Positions 14,501 through 27,500 of a stretch of DNA of 64,000 bases are shown here, piece by piece. Position numbers and translations under genes: made by a program. The notes beneath the pieces are model-generated. The model saw nothing but the letters and a program-made list of their open reading frames with translations, was not told the DNA's origin and did no database searches. The stretch's first letter is position 1. Each line of letters begins with the position of its first letter. This stretch comes from Monarcha castaneiventris obscurior (taxonomy: Eukaryota > Chordata > Aves > Passeriformes > Monarchidae): assembly GCA_026261815.1 (NCBI GenBank), contig JAMPIT010000682.1, positions 1,188,001 through 1,252,000 of the forward strand, read 5' to 3'.

Positions 14501-17500
14501 AATAACACCAAAAAAGCAATTGGTATTATTATTTTGGCTGTCTTTTTTTTTTTTTTTTAGATAATGCAGTATTTCTTAGGAAAATATCTCCATGTGGGAT
14601 GCTAGTGGTTTTCCATGCTTATTTTTGGGTCTCGAAGCTGATTGATGCAAGCTCACATTGCATTCCTTGAAACTAATAGGGTCACTCATGGGAACACAGA
14701 ATAAAAAAGTGAATGGGTTTCCAAGTTTGAAACCACAACTGAGAGGTGGAATAAGTGCTTTTCTTAGCAGAGATGCTGAAAGAAAAGGAAAAGGGAGAAA
14801 CTCCACGAGTATCTGTTCAAGACTTGCAACCCACTGCTTGAAGGGTAAAGATCATCTTGTGTCGTGCAGATCTCAGCCACCCACAGCTTCAGCAGGAAAA
14901 CACCACTGCTTCAAAAAAGCTCTGCTGTGATAATTTAACTCATCACCCTGATGATGCTATGTGGGTCTGAGAATTTAGGTGAATTCATGGCACAGTCAGA
15001 AAGAGTGTGACAAGGATTCCAGTTGTATTCCAGTTCTGCAGATGGCTTCATCTTTAAATTTAATTGCAGGGCAGTAATCCTGGTTTTAACATCTTATTTG
15101 GGTGCAATTTGATGGGAGTGGCAGTGTCTTGCTCACTGACATTTGTTGGGCCTTGTGGGGTTTTTTTGATACAGAAGTCATAAATCTATTAAATAGGAAT
15201 AAAGGAATGTAGGAATATAGGTATATAACATCCTATAAATTATTGTGGGTCAAAGGATGTCTTTTGCACTTGAACCTTCTGCCTAGCTTCAACATGCCCT
15301 CACATAATTTGCTTGAGTTTATTGGTTGGTTTATCATTGTTTCTACACTTATTTCATAAAGAAAATACCTGGAATACCTTTGCTTTTACTCTGTTACCCA
15401 TAAACCCATACATATATATATGTAAATGAAAAATTAGGACTACTAATAACACAGAAAAGAAATAAAGGAGAGCTAAATACTAACATACATTTGTCATGTC
15501 AAATTCAGCCCCTTTTCTCAGAATTTTCTGGCGTCTGGAGTAAATATTGGTATTTTGTCTTCCCCAATTTAATACTGCTAGTTTTCATAAGCACTATCTA
15601 AATGCATCTTCCTACTTTTGTTCTTTATTTTCTCTCTTATTGAGGCATTTTTAACAGACTTCCACCTGTTTCAGGTGAAAAGCTTTTTGACATAATACAT
15701 ACATATAGGTAAATACTGACTCTGGGGGTTTGTGGCTGGTAAGATTTACAATTCCTTAATGTCAGCTTTAACTTCAGGTTTGCTTAGGATCTCTGTGCTT
15801 CTCAGGACAGCTCATCTTCATTATTTACCATGGGGCTCAGTATTAAAGCACATATCATTTAATTCTATAATTGTATTACTTTTCAGGCAAGTGCACTGAT
15901 TTTGTGTGAAAATGGTTCTTCTGAATTCGGAAAAATGTCTTGTAACTTTCAACTTCCTTTAAAAAAAAGAATGAGGTAGAAAGGGATTACATTTATCTGC
16001 TCTGCCAAAGTGGGATATCAGTGCAGTGCTGTAGGCAGAAATTCGAATTAACATTGCTGAGATATAGCCAGATTATTTCCCGTGTGCTTTAAAGCTTTGC
16101 ATTTAGTTGCGTCTTTCGATGCTCCAGCAAATGCTCCAAACTCATCAAGTTACTGATGGATGTCTTGTAAAGGCCTGGATGGTCACTTTATACGAAATTA
16201 TAAACCCACTGTTGTACTTAATGAGGTCAGTGAAGCAATCAGGAAAGAAATATATAATTCTGCTGCGTGGGTCTGTAAGCATGATACATCTTAGGCTTTT
16301 TAAGTTTAATGAAGCAGCTACTCAGCAGCTGAACGTTCTTGTTAAACAGACTCAGCATGGATTTTAAAACTAAAATGTTGCTGAACACCATGGTCTCCTT
16401 GGAGAGTCCGTGGCTCTTATTCTCTTGAAATGTCTGCATCTTTTATATGTTAGTGGTTTTGACATCAGCCATTTGCTTCATTTTCATTGTAAATGAGGCC
16501 CAGAGTCCATTCCCCATTCTCTGAACACTCTATCCCCTGTAAGCTGTCTCATCAGTCTCCAGCTTGCTCCCTGGGGAAGTGTGGTCTGAAAATAGCTGAA
16601 GTAATCCTGCAAAACAAACACTTTTCCAAAGCATTTTCCCATTTTAGAAGCCTTTCTAAGAATATGAGTCCCTGTGTGAAAACTTGTGTGGTGCAAGTGG
16701 TCCAGCATCCACATCAGTCCTCATGTGCTGCAAAATCCTACTGCCAAAGACATCCCTTCAGGGGGCTTCCCAAGGTTAGTGCTGCTATTAAATCCAGCAG
16801 AGGCAAATCACAAGGTTTCTTCTAAACCCTTGGAGAAGCACCCCTGTTTAAAGGGTTCTATTAACGTTTAGTTTTTAAAGATTCTTCTCAGCTGCAGTGC
16901 TGACACCACACAGCCGTGGCTTGCGATACAGAACACTTTTTTTGAGGAGGAAACTCCTGATTTTGACGGGGGATTATCATCATTGCAACCTGCAAGGTTT
17001 ACATGTGACTGCAGCTAAGCGTCCCCAAGGCATGCTAGGGCATCTTTCCCTGCTTTTGCAGAGGGATTAATCCACCCTTTGTGTGTGTTTTTGGTGCCTG
17101 ACCTAACAGGAAGAGGGCAGGGACACATCCTGGTGGAACCACACAACCTCCCCTCCAAGACAAACCCACCCAGCCAGAGGCATCCCACCTAAATATCAGG
17201 AATTTACCTGCCCAGGCTCCTTGTTCCCAGCATAACCCTTCCTTCCCAATTACCACCGAAAGTACCATGCAAAACACACCACCAGTGATGCAAGAAGGAG
17301 CGAAGGAGAGAAGAAAGATGGGGGCAGGCTGTGAGTTCTGCCTCACCTTGTGGCATAAATTACTGCTGCGCGCAGGCTGTGATTAAGAAGGTTTGTGTGA
17401 CTAAAGCCCTGTACAGGATTAATTGCCAGGTCTGTGCTCTGCTGCAGGCTGGTGATAGAAGACACTGAGCAGCAGTGAAGTGTCTTCAAAGGGGATTTGA

Positions 17501-17886
17501 AGCCGATCAGCCATTTTCTCCTCCAGTACATAACTTTGCCCACTGGCAGACAGTGGCAGAGCCTTTAAATTTAAAAGTGCACGGGGTGAAGGTTGTATAT
17601 TCTTCTGAAGCATTTGGAGGGGGAGCAACAAAAGGTTCAGCCTCTGTGTTTATCACTCGTGGCTTCTGGAGTCTGCAGAGAGGAAAAAGCAGGGTTGTTG
17701 GCTTGCTGCTTGTGGGATGTGCAAGCCGTTTCCCTGTGACGCCTAATGCTGGGAACTCCCTCTCCCTGCTGGGTGGGCTTGGGAAATCCGGTGTGGGGAG
17801 TGAGGGATGCTCCTTCTCATGCCTGGTGTTGGTCAGACAGGGACAGATGTGCCCCACACCACCTCCCTGTCCTCCCTCCTGCCTAG

Positions 17887-17913
17887 ATGGGGACCCGCGG
17901 CCCAGCGCCATGA
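17887..17913 (+). promoter_or_regulatory. Short uORF overlapping the MARCHF3 start codon
   Basis: If the exon starts after the TAG at 17886, its first three bases are ATG. This reads eight codons (M-G-T-R-G-P-A-P) to a TGA at 17911-17913 that overlaps the main ATG (17910-17912) as ATGA. The sequence is certain. Whether the uORF is in the mRNA depends on the inferred acceptor. Confidence 0.55.
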
Positions 17914-18100
17914 GGACGAGCCGCTGCAACCACCTGCCGGGAGTGCCTCCGGAGTGCCCGCGGCCACCAGCCCCTGATGGCAAGAGCCTGCCCGGCAGCA
18001 GCGGGGGCCTGGCCAGCAGCTGCCCCCAGTATGTCATGCAGGTGTCCTCCAAGGACGGGCAGCTGCTCTCGTCCGTCGTGCGGACCCTGGCCGTGCAGAG
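17910..18100 (+). CDS. MARCHF3: MARCHF3 coding exon 1 (residues 1-63 plus 2 nt)
   Basis: Begins at ATG 17910 ([10 protein letters not shown]) and ends before donor GTAGGT at 18101, leaving phase 2 (AG of a split Ser codon). A pyrimidine-rich acceptor ending TAG at 17886 probably starts the exon at 17887, so 17887-17909 would be 5' UTR. The reading frame stays open upstream of the ATG, but the homology and the acceptor both point to 17910 as the start. Confidence 0.93.
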
Positions 18101-21100
18101 GTAGGTGGGGGACAGCGCGAGGGACAGGCCCCTTCCCATCTGGAGTGGCTGAAGCCCCATCCCAGCTGCATCACGGCCATGCCATGGAATGCTCCATGCT
18201 TCCCAAATGCTTCCCCAGACAGCGTGCTGGGCAGCCAGACCAGCTGTTTGTAGCACCAGGTCTGCAGCCGCAGTCGTTGTCCAAGGGATTGGCCAGCTCT
18301 TTCTGCTGCTGGTTCAGAGAGGCAGAGTAGTGGTGAAATATATGGTTAATTTATGTCTTTCAAGCCTGCTTCAGGCTGGCTTTGTTCTCATTAGAAGAAA
18401 GAAAGAGGATTCTGAAGTATTTGGCCTTATCCAGACTTGATGCTTGGGTCAAAGTTAAATTTGTCTTTGCTGGTGGAGTGCTGGAGAAACTTCATGGATC
18501 TTAAAGCAGTGCAGAAGAAACACCCACAGGCAGCCACACAGCAGAGATGTGCTAGGCACAGTCCTTTTCAGGTCTGTTTGTGTCACTCTTTGACTTCCTT
18601 GTGTGGTGTCCCAAAGAGAGGGAAACCCTCTCCAGGGACAAGAGCTTTCTGCCTGCACGTGCTTTCCTGAAGCTGTGGCCCTGCCTTCACCGTACTCTAG
18701 GGCACAATGCTGCTCTTTCAGCAGTTCTTTGCTGTTGGCCATTGAAAACAATGTTTAGGTCAGAGGATCACCACGACACAAGAAGTGTCCAGCTGAGGCA
18801 GATTAAAAACCTCCCTGATGCTCTTTGGGATTTCTTGAGGCGGATGCGTTGCTGCTCTGTGAAGAGTGGGGAAATACAAAAGTACAGAAGCACTTGCTCT
18901 TCTGCCTCTCATCTGCCACTCTGATGTCTTTCACTCTGCACTTGCCCCCCTAACAGAGGAGATATTTTAAGCAAGAATGTCAAAATGCCTTAAACCATTA
19001 GCCCAGCAGCTTGGATTACTAATTGCAGAGCAAACTACTCTTTAACGCAAATATTTCCCACACTTAGTTCGCAACAGAGAAAAAGGCTACACCACAGCCC
19101 TGTGCACTGACCCGCAGCTTTCTCTCCCTCTCCTGCAGCAGCCCCTTCAATGACCGTCCCATCTGCAGGATCTGCCACGAGGGCAGCAGCCACGAGGAGC
19201 TGCTGTCCCCCTGCGAGTGCACGGGGACCCTGGGGACCATTCACCGCAGCTGCCTGGAGCACTGGCTGTCGTCCTCCAACACCAGCTACTGTGAGCTCTG
19301 CCACTTCAGGTTTGCAGTGGAGCGCAAGCCCAGGCCACTGGTGGAGGTCAGTACATGGGGCAGGGCCCTGAAATCTTAGTTTTACTGACAAAATGTTGCC
19401 TGCTTTTGTAACAGGCGTCACAAAGCCTCTGCAGCTCCACTGGAGCTGAAGTGAGTTTTGGCGTTTGGAAATACACGGGCAGGGGCTCAGGGAAAGTGGC
19501 AGGAAATAATGAAACGCCTCGTTTTGGGACAAACCAAAACAAGTGATAAGAATGGGATCAAGGGGTTTGCTTCACTCTGAACCCCAGTGAAGATCTGGGA
19601 AACAGTGTGCAGGAAATTCCTAGAATGCCAGCCAGCCTGGCTGAGGGGGAAGAGAGGTAAGGAGCAGTTTCTGTGGAAAGTGAGACAAGTGTCGGGATCC
19701 AGCATATTAAATATAGGTAAGGAATTTCTTTTCTTCTTCTTGCTTTTGAGAGAGAGGTAACAATCTTGGGAGCCTTAGAAACCCAGTTTCCATGTCAAGC
19801 CCTCAAGAAGGAATTGTTCTTGTTCAGTATCTGGCATGTTTAGACATTTGTGAGTGACGTTTTGGCCTCTTCTTTCCTATGTGCCAGATTCCACAGTGAA
19901 TTGGAAAATTGTTTTTCCCTTATCAATGAACATTCAGTTTTTGCCAACTATAGATAGCAGCTTCATGGAGTTTTCCAGGTTTTAGGGTATTTTTGGCCCT
20001 CAGGAAAAGAAAAGAAACCAAAACAAGTTCAATCTCTTGACACTGTTAATGATCTTTTTTCTCCCTTACTTCATTTTGTAAAAAGATGAAGCAAAGTTAG
20101 GGTTTCATTTGGAGTTAAATGTGAAATACAAGTAACATTTGACAACATGAATGAGAAGCATCATTTTGTACCAGCTGGTGACACAGGCACCTACATTCAG
20201 AACTTGAGTTCAGGACAAAATGTCTTTCCTTTGCATATTAATTGTTCCTGTAAACTGTGTCAAAACTGGTGGAAGGAATTACACTATTAAAAATGATGAT
20301 GGAAAGAGTTGAAAGCAAAGCTGACCCTGCCCAGGTTGGGACACTGTGTTTGATTGATTGTTCCCTGGTGAAGTGAGGCTTCTTTTTGGCAAAAGAAGTA
20401 ATAAGTAGTAGAAGCAACAACAATGATACTTAGAGTAATAATGGTAAACCTGCCATTTATTTCTCAGCTGAGAACAAAGGAAAATCACGAACATTTCTGA
20501 AAGATAGTGAAATGTTTTTATCTTTACTACTCAATATATTCTGCCTTCTCAGCTACTTACACCCTTAGTATTTTAGTGCTGAAATCAACAGCTTGGTGCA
20601 GTTGCAGGAAAGGTCATAAAACCCTCCAATCCATATAAAAAGAATATGTTTTCAGTTTAGAAGGGAACTGAAGATGTACTTCTAAAGCTGAGAGCAGCAG
20701 AGACAAAGAGTAACTAAAGTGAGCTGTATGATGGGGGCAAATTAAGCAGGAAGATAATCAAACTTCTTGATTTCTGTGAGTGTAATTTAAGTTTGTCCTG
20801 GAAGTTTCTACTTTTTTAATACACGGTGCTTTGAAATGCAAAGACCTCCCCATGCAACTAAGTGCAGCAAATCTGAGAGTTCCCAAAGCAGGACTAAAGC
20901 AGGTGCAGGTTGCCAGATTCCCTCATCCTCTGTGTCCCAAAAGCACTTTCATGCCTGTCTCTGTGAGTTACCTAGAGTGTGAGGACATCCAGGGTTTATC
21001 AGGTGCAGTCCTCACAAAAACCCTGCTGTAATATTTGGGCAAGTGACAAGCCAAAGAGGCCACCTGCTTTTAACACCATGGTGTGTGTAGGTTTGGGGTG

Positions 21101-21489
21101 GGGTGTCAAAGTTCTCTTCATTTAGTGAGATAATTAGTTCTCCAAACGTTCCCCTGACCTAGATAATGGAAAGAGTAAATGGTCCTCCTTTCACTGGAGG
21201 TGAATGATGAGTTTTATCGATGCATTTTAGTAGGTCAAGAGGGACTGTTGTACTCATAAAGTGATTTATAGAGCACAGACTCTAAAAACCTATCCAGTAA
21301 CTCCTCATCAGGCCCTATCTCACAGAGAAAATACATCCCATTCAGGGGTCAGTGACAGGTAGTGAAGAAATGCTCGAAGCAATCAGTCATCATATTGATC
21401 TTTCCTCTGAGAGATTTTCCACCAGGAAAGAAAAAAAAAAGGTGTTTCTGACTATTCCAAGACATATTATACTCTTTCTTAAAGGGACC

Positions 21490-21521
<32 letters not shown>

Positions 21522-24500
21522 CAGCATGCTATTATGTTTTCTCCTCATCCCTTCACTGGATTGATCACTGCTTCCTAGTGGCTTAGACATGGGCATGTCA
21601 TAAATCTGTTTCAGTGGAAACAAATTGAGATACTTTACCTGTTTTATCTAGAAATGTCATATGTGCATTTATTCCTGCTGTTAGCAGGAGAGGCTGCAGC
21701 AACAGTGAGCTTGAAAGGGAGTAAGTGGTGTGGCTGATGGTTCAGCCACATTCCTTCCTCCCTGTCTCCATCATGATGGAAGCACCAGAGGAGTTGACCA
21801 GAGACAACTCTGTGCTTCTCCTTTGTCTCTGCCACAGATTGTATATTTTTGTCTAAAGGAGAATCTTCTCCCCAGAAATGTACAATGTGACTGGCTGTTT
21901 GATGCCCAAAACCCAACCAGAGCAGCAGGCAATGGTAATACAGTCTCTGAGGCAGATCCACCCTCTCAGCCATAAATTTGTGAAGCTTCTTGGTTCGTTT
22001 CTTCTTTTAAACTCATATTATTCTCCCCGGAAGAATTGTGTTTCCACGCCGGGAATGTGAATCAGGCATTATGGTGGTGATTAAACCCCTCCTTCAGCAT
22101 TCACAGTACTGCAAAACACAGTCCAAGGAGCCAGGGTCTGAACCCACCCCTTCCACCCTGTGCCAAAGGACAGAGAAAACCATAATATAATGGTTGATAT
22201 GCATAGATTTGATATTCCTTGTGACAGGCAAGCCAAGGACCTCAAAACCAGCACAGCGAAATCTCAAACTGAAGTAATTCCATTACTGACTTTTATGGAC
22301 CTTCCATTTTTATATAAGCTGCCTTTTTAATGCAACCAATCCACAGGAAGGAATCTGCACCAGGAACGTGTGGTATTATCCACGTAGCTGCTTTTCCTGT
22401 GTTTCAGCATAAAGATTAGTCAAGCTTTATGTAAGTGTTATGTATCATCTCCATTTCAATTTCCATATTGTGTCTCTGTTGCTTCACTTGGCTCAGTACA
22501 GAAGCAGGCACAAAACGTGGCAGTACATTTATTTGCAATAAAATGTTAGGGAACAAGCTAAGACATAAAAATGGTATGAGTATTATGTGACCGTATAAGT
22601 CAGGCTTGTATTGCTTGTAAGTTACTTACATGTTTTAAAACAACCAGGATTTGGTATCTGTTGGTTCTTCTTTTTTTTTTTTTTTTTTTTTCCCCAAACA
22701 AACAGAAAGCACTTAATTAACAATACAAAGTTCATGACCAAAACAGCATGATTAGGAGACAAAATAAAGTCAGGATCATCACAGAAATATTGGGCAGAAA
22801 TTAACTTCAGTTTTTCCCACTGTGTTGCTGTCTGTGAAGCTTATATCAGTAAGGTAAAATAAATTTATAACCCCTCTAAAACGTACACCTATGCATGAAG
22901 TAGTTAAGATGAGCTTACATTATAAATTAAAACTTCCCCAAGCCTTACATAGAAATATGAATTTATTCCCTTTTCAAGACTTCGAGTCACGATGTTTTTT
23001 ATCTGCTGGGATTATTTTTACTTGTTTTCCTCTCCACTGTTCAGTGAAGCAAGTCATTAGCATTAAATTACTGTAATGAAGAGACACCAGATTTGCTGCA
23101 GGTAGTTTATAAAAGGATCACGCCTCAAGCCAGAAGGAAAATAAATGGTTCCTCAGCATAGTCACCAACCAGGAAGACTTCCATAAATCAAAGTTTGGAG
23201 GGCCTGCAGCTGTCCATACAGCATATTAGGGCTGGTAGCAGATAATTAAGGCGTGTCCATCCTCTTTCCTTTCTTGGCCTTAAAAGGGCAGATTAAAAGG
23301 GCAAGGTGATAGAGACATTTTTGTACCTAGTTGTCTCCAGCTGTGAAAATAATCCCCCTGAGACCAAGACACAGGGAGAATTTGAAGTAGCTATATGTAT
23401 TTCCCGCAGAAGTATGTCTGAGTTACAAAAAATACTAAAATAAAAATAAGCAATAAACTCCCCAGCACTGTTTTAAAACCATAAACTCTGCAATATGCAT
23501 TTATTTTTGGATCTGTTTATTCTTAATGGAGTGAAATCTGGAGACCAAACCAGAATGTTCTTTCTCCTTTAAAGAGAAATTAAGTAGTTGTTTTATGTTC
23601 CTTGCAACAAGGATTTGCTACAGTGCACAAATCTTTCTTATAGTACTGGCAGCAAGAGTGGAAACAAGGGCAACCCACTCCCCATAAAAAAAAAAAAAAT
23701 TAAAATTACTTGTCAGTGAACCGACTGGTTCAAACCATCACATCTGTAACTGCTCATTCCTAAACTTATAACAGTCAATGGAAAAAAATCTCAAGGAAAT
23801 TTTCCAGGAGAAATACATGAACGAAATACTTCAAGAATGAGCAAGATGGTGGAAGGTGCTGGGAGTTTTCAAAGACGAAAAAATAGAAGTGCTACGATTT
23901 ATTGCTTCTGTCTTTTTGTAGACCTATCAAGCCTTTATTATCTATCATGTCTTTCGTCCCCATGTATTTGAGCTTGTAGATCGGGACATTTACAGTGTGC
24001 TGAAATATGTGTTGCCAACAGCAAATCTGCTTTGCTTTTGTTTTAAAATACGAAATGTGATTTGTTGTTGATTTTCTTGAACGCACATATTTTTCTGCCT
24101 AACTGGGAAGACAGTCACCCAAACCAGAATGAGAGCATTGAAAAAATATACAGATAGAAAGAACCACAGTTTTTCCCAAAGTTCCACAAAATCTTTTTTT
24201 CTTGACACGTCCTGAAATCATTTAACCAACACAAGCATCTGCAGAAATATAAATTAAAAGTGGCTAGTAGGAAAACAGAACAGCAGTGAGCCAGGGTAAG
24301 GTTAAAAAATTACATTATTATGTAATTGGACCTGCAAGAAATTTCATAGGTTTTTTGAGTGCCACTTAGCAAGCTCTGCTATTTGTTTTCACTACCAGAG
24401 AATTACTAATCCTGTTTTAGAAGCTGAGTGTGTGCAGTCCAGAAACTGGACACCACATCCGTGGGCCACAATAGTATTGCTGCTTGGTGGAGCTCTGTGT

Positions 24501-27500
24501 ATCAGAATCAGAGGATGGTTTGGGCTGGAAGGGACCTGAAAGTTCATCCAGTTCCACCTCCTGAGCAGGGACACCTTCCACTGTCCCAGGCTGGTCCAAG
24601 CCCCATCCAGCCTGGCCTTGGGCACTTCCAGCAGTCCATCCCTCAGGTCCATCTCTCCCAGTTCACACAGAAGGTTGCTCTGGGGGCCCCTGCCAAAGGC
24701 TTTGCAGGAGTCCAGGTAAATGATGCCCGCAGCCCTTCCCTTGTCCCCGGTGTGGTCACCCCACCAGAGAAGGCCCCGGGCTGCTCAGGCAGGGCTCGGC
24801 CCCGCTGAGGCCGTGCTGCTGTCCCGAGCCACGTCCCCGAGCTCCCTGAGCCTCGGCAGAGCTCCCAGAGGGTCTGTGCCATGAGCTGCCCAGGCACAGA
24901 GGGGAGGCTGGCGGCTGGGTGCTCCCAGGGGCTTCCTTTCCATGTTTTGTGAAGGGAGGTGCAACCATTCCCTTCTTTCAGTCGTCACCTGGCTGCCGGG
25001 ACGTTTCCGATGTCACGGAGAGTGGCCTGGCAACTCCACTGTTCCCTCAGGACTCTGGGGTCCATCCCATCAGCTCCCACAGGCCTGTGCACATCCAGGC
25101 TCCTCAGCTGGCCCTGAGCAGGAGCTTTCCTTTCTGTGGGAGAGCCTTTGCTGCCCCAGTGCCCACCCTGCTCTCCATCCCCTCGGGAGGGTGGGAGGAG
25201 AGGCTGCCACTGGAGACTGAGGCAAAAAAGCTGCTGGGTGCCTCGGCCTCCTCCCCATCCCCTGTCACCAGTTTGCCAGGGCTCTTTGTAGTGGGGCAGC
25301 TGTCTGTGCTGTGGTTTATTCTTTCTAGAAAACAAAGCAAAACAAAAATTTAAAGTTTTATCATACACCACCCTTACAATGGAAAATGTAATTCTTCCCC
25401 TTTCAGAAACAGGCAAACATAGCAAAATTCAATTGCTCTTTCGAAAAGAAGCCTTGGCTCATAGAGAGATCCACAATTAAAATATTCCCGGGAATTTGAG
25501 TTAAAATAGGGGTTAAACTTAAAAAAGAGCAGACTCGTTTACAAAGAGGACACAATACTGGCACAATAACATTAAAGAGATCAAATAATTTTGATTCCAA
25601 CTCTCAAATACACAGGCCTCTGTTTTTGAGACCAAAGAAACATCTCTGTGAGCTGTCACCATGGCCTTTCTAAAGTCATCTACTAAAGACAATATCACTG
25701 TACCAGTGACTGAATATTTGATACAAGGACGAAACCCAAAAACTGAAGCATAAATATTTTTTTCAACCAAAAAGTAACTGTTAAATGTTTGCTTTCCTTG
25801 GCAAAACATTAATCCAGGAAAGTTTCAAGTCACCCAAAATGTTTCACGGCATTGAAAACAAGTATACATGCCATTCTAGTCTGGGATATTTTGGTTTTGA
25901 GTTGCATTTCATTAAGCCAAGTTTCAAAACATTTCACTGAAGAACGTTAAAATGAACGTTTCAAGTAAGAATAGCGTCAGAAAAAAAGTTTGTTCAGATG
26001 CAGTTTTTTGGGGAGGGGCAATAAATGGTCCTCCTGGTCTTTAAAAATGTTCTTCATTCCAGAGAAATATTCTAAAAAACCTAGGCAATATCAGGCTTTC
26101 TGTGCTTAAAGCCTAAGGCAAAATGCTCCCACTGGTCACTGCTGGCACGAAACCAGAAACCACAGTAATTTCCAGCACTTGTGCTTGTGTACAGCCTGCT
26201 TCCACCAGGACTCCCTGCTGAGCCATCAGCATGAAAATGACAAAATGAACTGATAAGTTTTGATGTGCAAGGAGCTATTTTTAGCTCAAAGGACAATGAA
26301 TTTAGGGGAGATAATTCCTTCCTGTCCTCTCCAACCCCTGCTTCATGGTGCAACTCCAGCAACGTTTAAAATAATTTCTCCAAGAAAAATGTACAGAACT
26401 AGAAGGTGCTCTCCAGCAGAAACAGATTGTAGCCTTGGGATCTGATCAGGAAAAACACCGTGCACACTCTTTACTTTTACATTTGTGAGTCATCTAATTG
26501 AAGTTAGACCTGTGGAGATGAGCACTTCCAGGATTTGGCCTTTGGCAGTGGCGAGGCAGCTCAGAATCGTGGAGGTGTTTTACAGCAGTTCTGCTGGCAG
26601 CTCATTTTCGTTAGGACAGATAAATTCAGAATCTGAGCCTCTCCAGGGTGCTCGGGTCCTCGGCTGCTGCTTGTTCCAATGATTTCCTTCTCCAATTTCT
26701 GCTCTGCTTTGTGAAGTGACTGCAGCAAATCTTTGTGTGTGTGCCACGTGTGTGGGGTGAAGGAGCCCCAGGTGTGCTCACAGTGATTTGTCAAGTCGAA
26801 TGCATTCCATCAAAAATCTCTCTCAGAACGTAAGCAAGTTCCTTTTCAAAACTGTGTCAGCTTTTGAGGATTTTGGCCTAACCTGCTCTTCTTGGGAGGC
26901 TGTTCCAGAGCTGGATCCTCTGAAAGTTGGGGATATTTTTTCTGATTATCATCCTAAATTTATTTGTGGACAACTATTATCCATTTGTTCTTAAGCCAAC
27001 CTTGTCCCTCAGCTTAAGTAGCACTTAATTCACTGATGTCCCCCTTCAGTTCTCCCATCTGGCTTTCCCCAACATGAATTTAGAGTGACTTTGCTGAGAT
27101 AAATGTGGACCCCCATCTCTTTGAGGTGCTGGATTCTCAAAGGGTCTCTGCTTGTCCCAGTAATGAGCCGAGATTGGGTTTTGCACCAGGTGCTGCACTT
27201 AAAGTTCTTGAATTCATTGTTGCTGCCATGGCTGAACTCATTTCATGTCTGGTTACTCCAGCTCTCTACCTCTGGATCAGGAACAGGGAACACTGATCAC
27301 TTTAAGATTGCCCTCCACAAAATGCCAGGCAGGCCAGCATTTTACTTTAAACATGACCCTTTTTATAACCTCTTTTTTTATTTTTTCCCCTCCCCTAAAT
27401 GGAAATTATCATTCTGAGAGCCTCCATTTATTGCAGAAATAATTGGGCACAGTGACACATTTTAATAGGACAGATTTCAGAGTGTCACAGTGCAGATCTG

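Larger units (their letters stand above)
1..17886 (+). other. MARCHF3 upstream/intron 1 sequence
   Basis: This AT-rich non-coding stretch is inferred to be intron 1, because the family has a 5' non-coding exon and an acceptor ends at 17886. No CpG island or first exon is visible, so both probably lie to the left of the window. It holds CR1 fragments at 2220-2447 and 8291-8660, one arm of an inverted duplication (8528-8883), homopolymer tracts and a T/G-rich tract at 14371-14500. Nothing else was recognised, and none of the short ORFs resembles a gene. Confidence 0.6.

Noticed and set aside
15410..15423. TA-repeat palindrome (ACATATATATATGT)
   Set aside because: An ordinary short TA microsatellite.
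17507..18256. 249-residue minus-strand ORF opposite MARCHF3 coding exon 1
   Set aside because: Antisense shadow in GC-rich DNA, with no recognisable domain.
19035..19532. 165-residue minus-strand ORF opposite the RING-CH exon
   Set aside because: Antisense shadow of the conserved exon.
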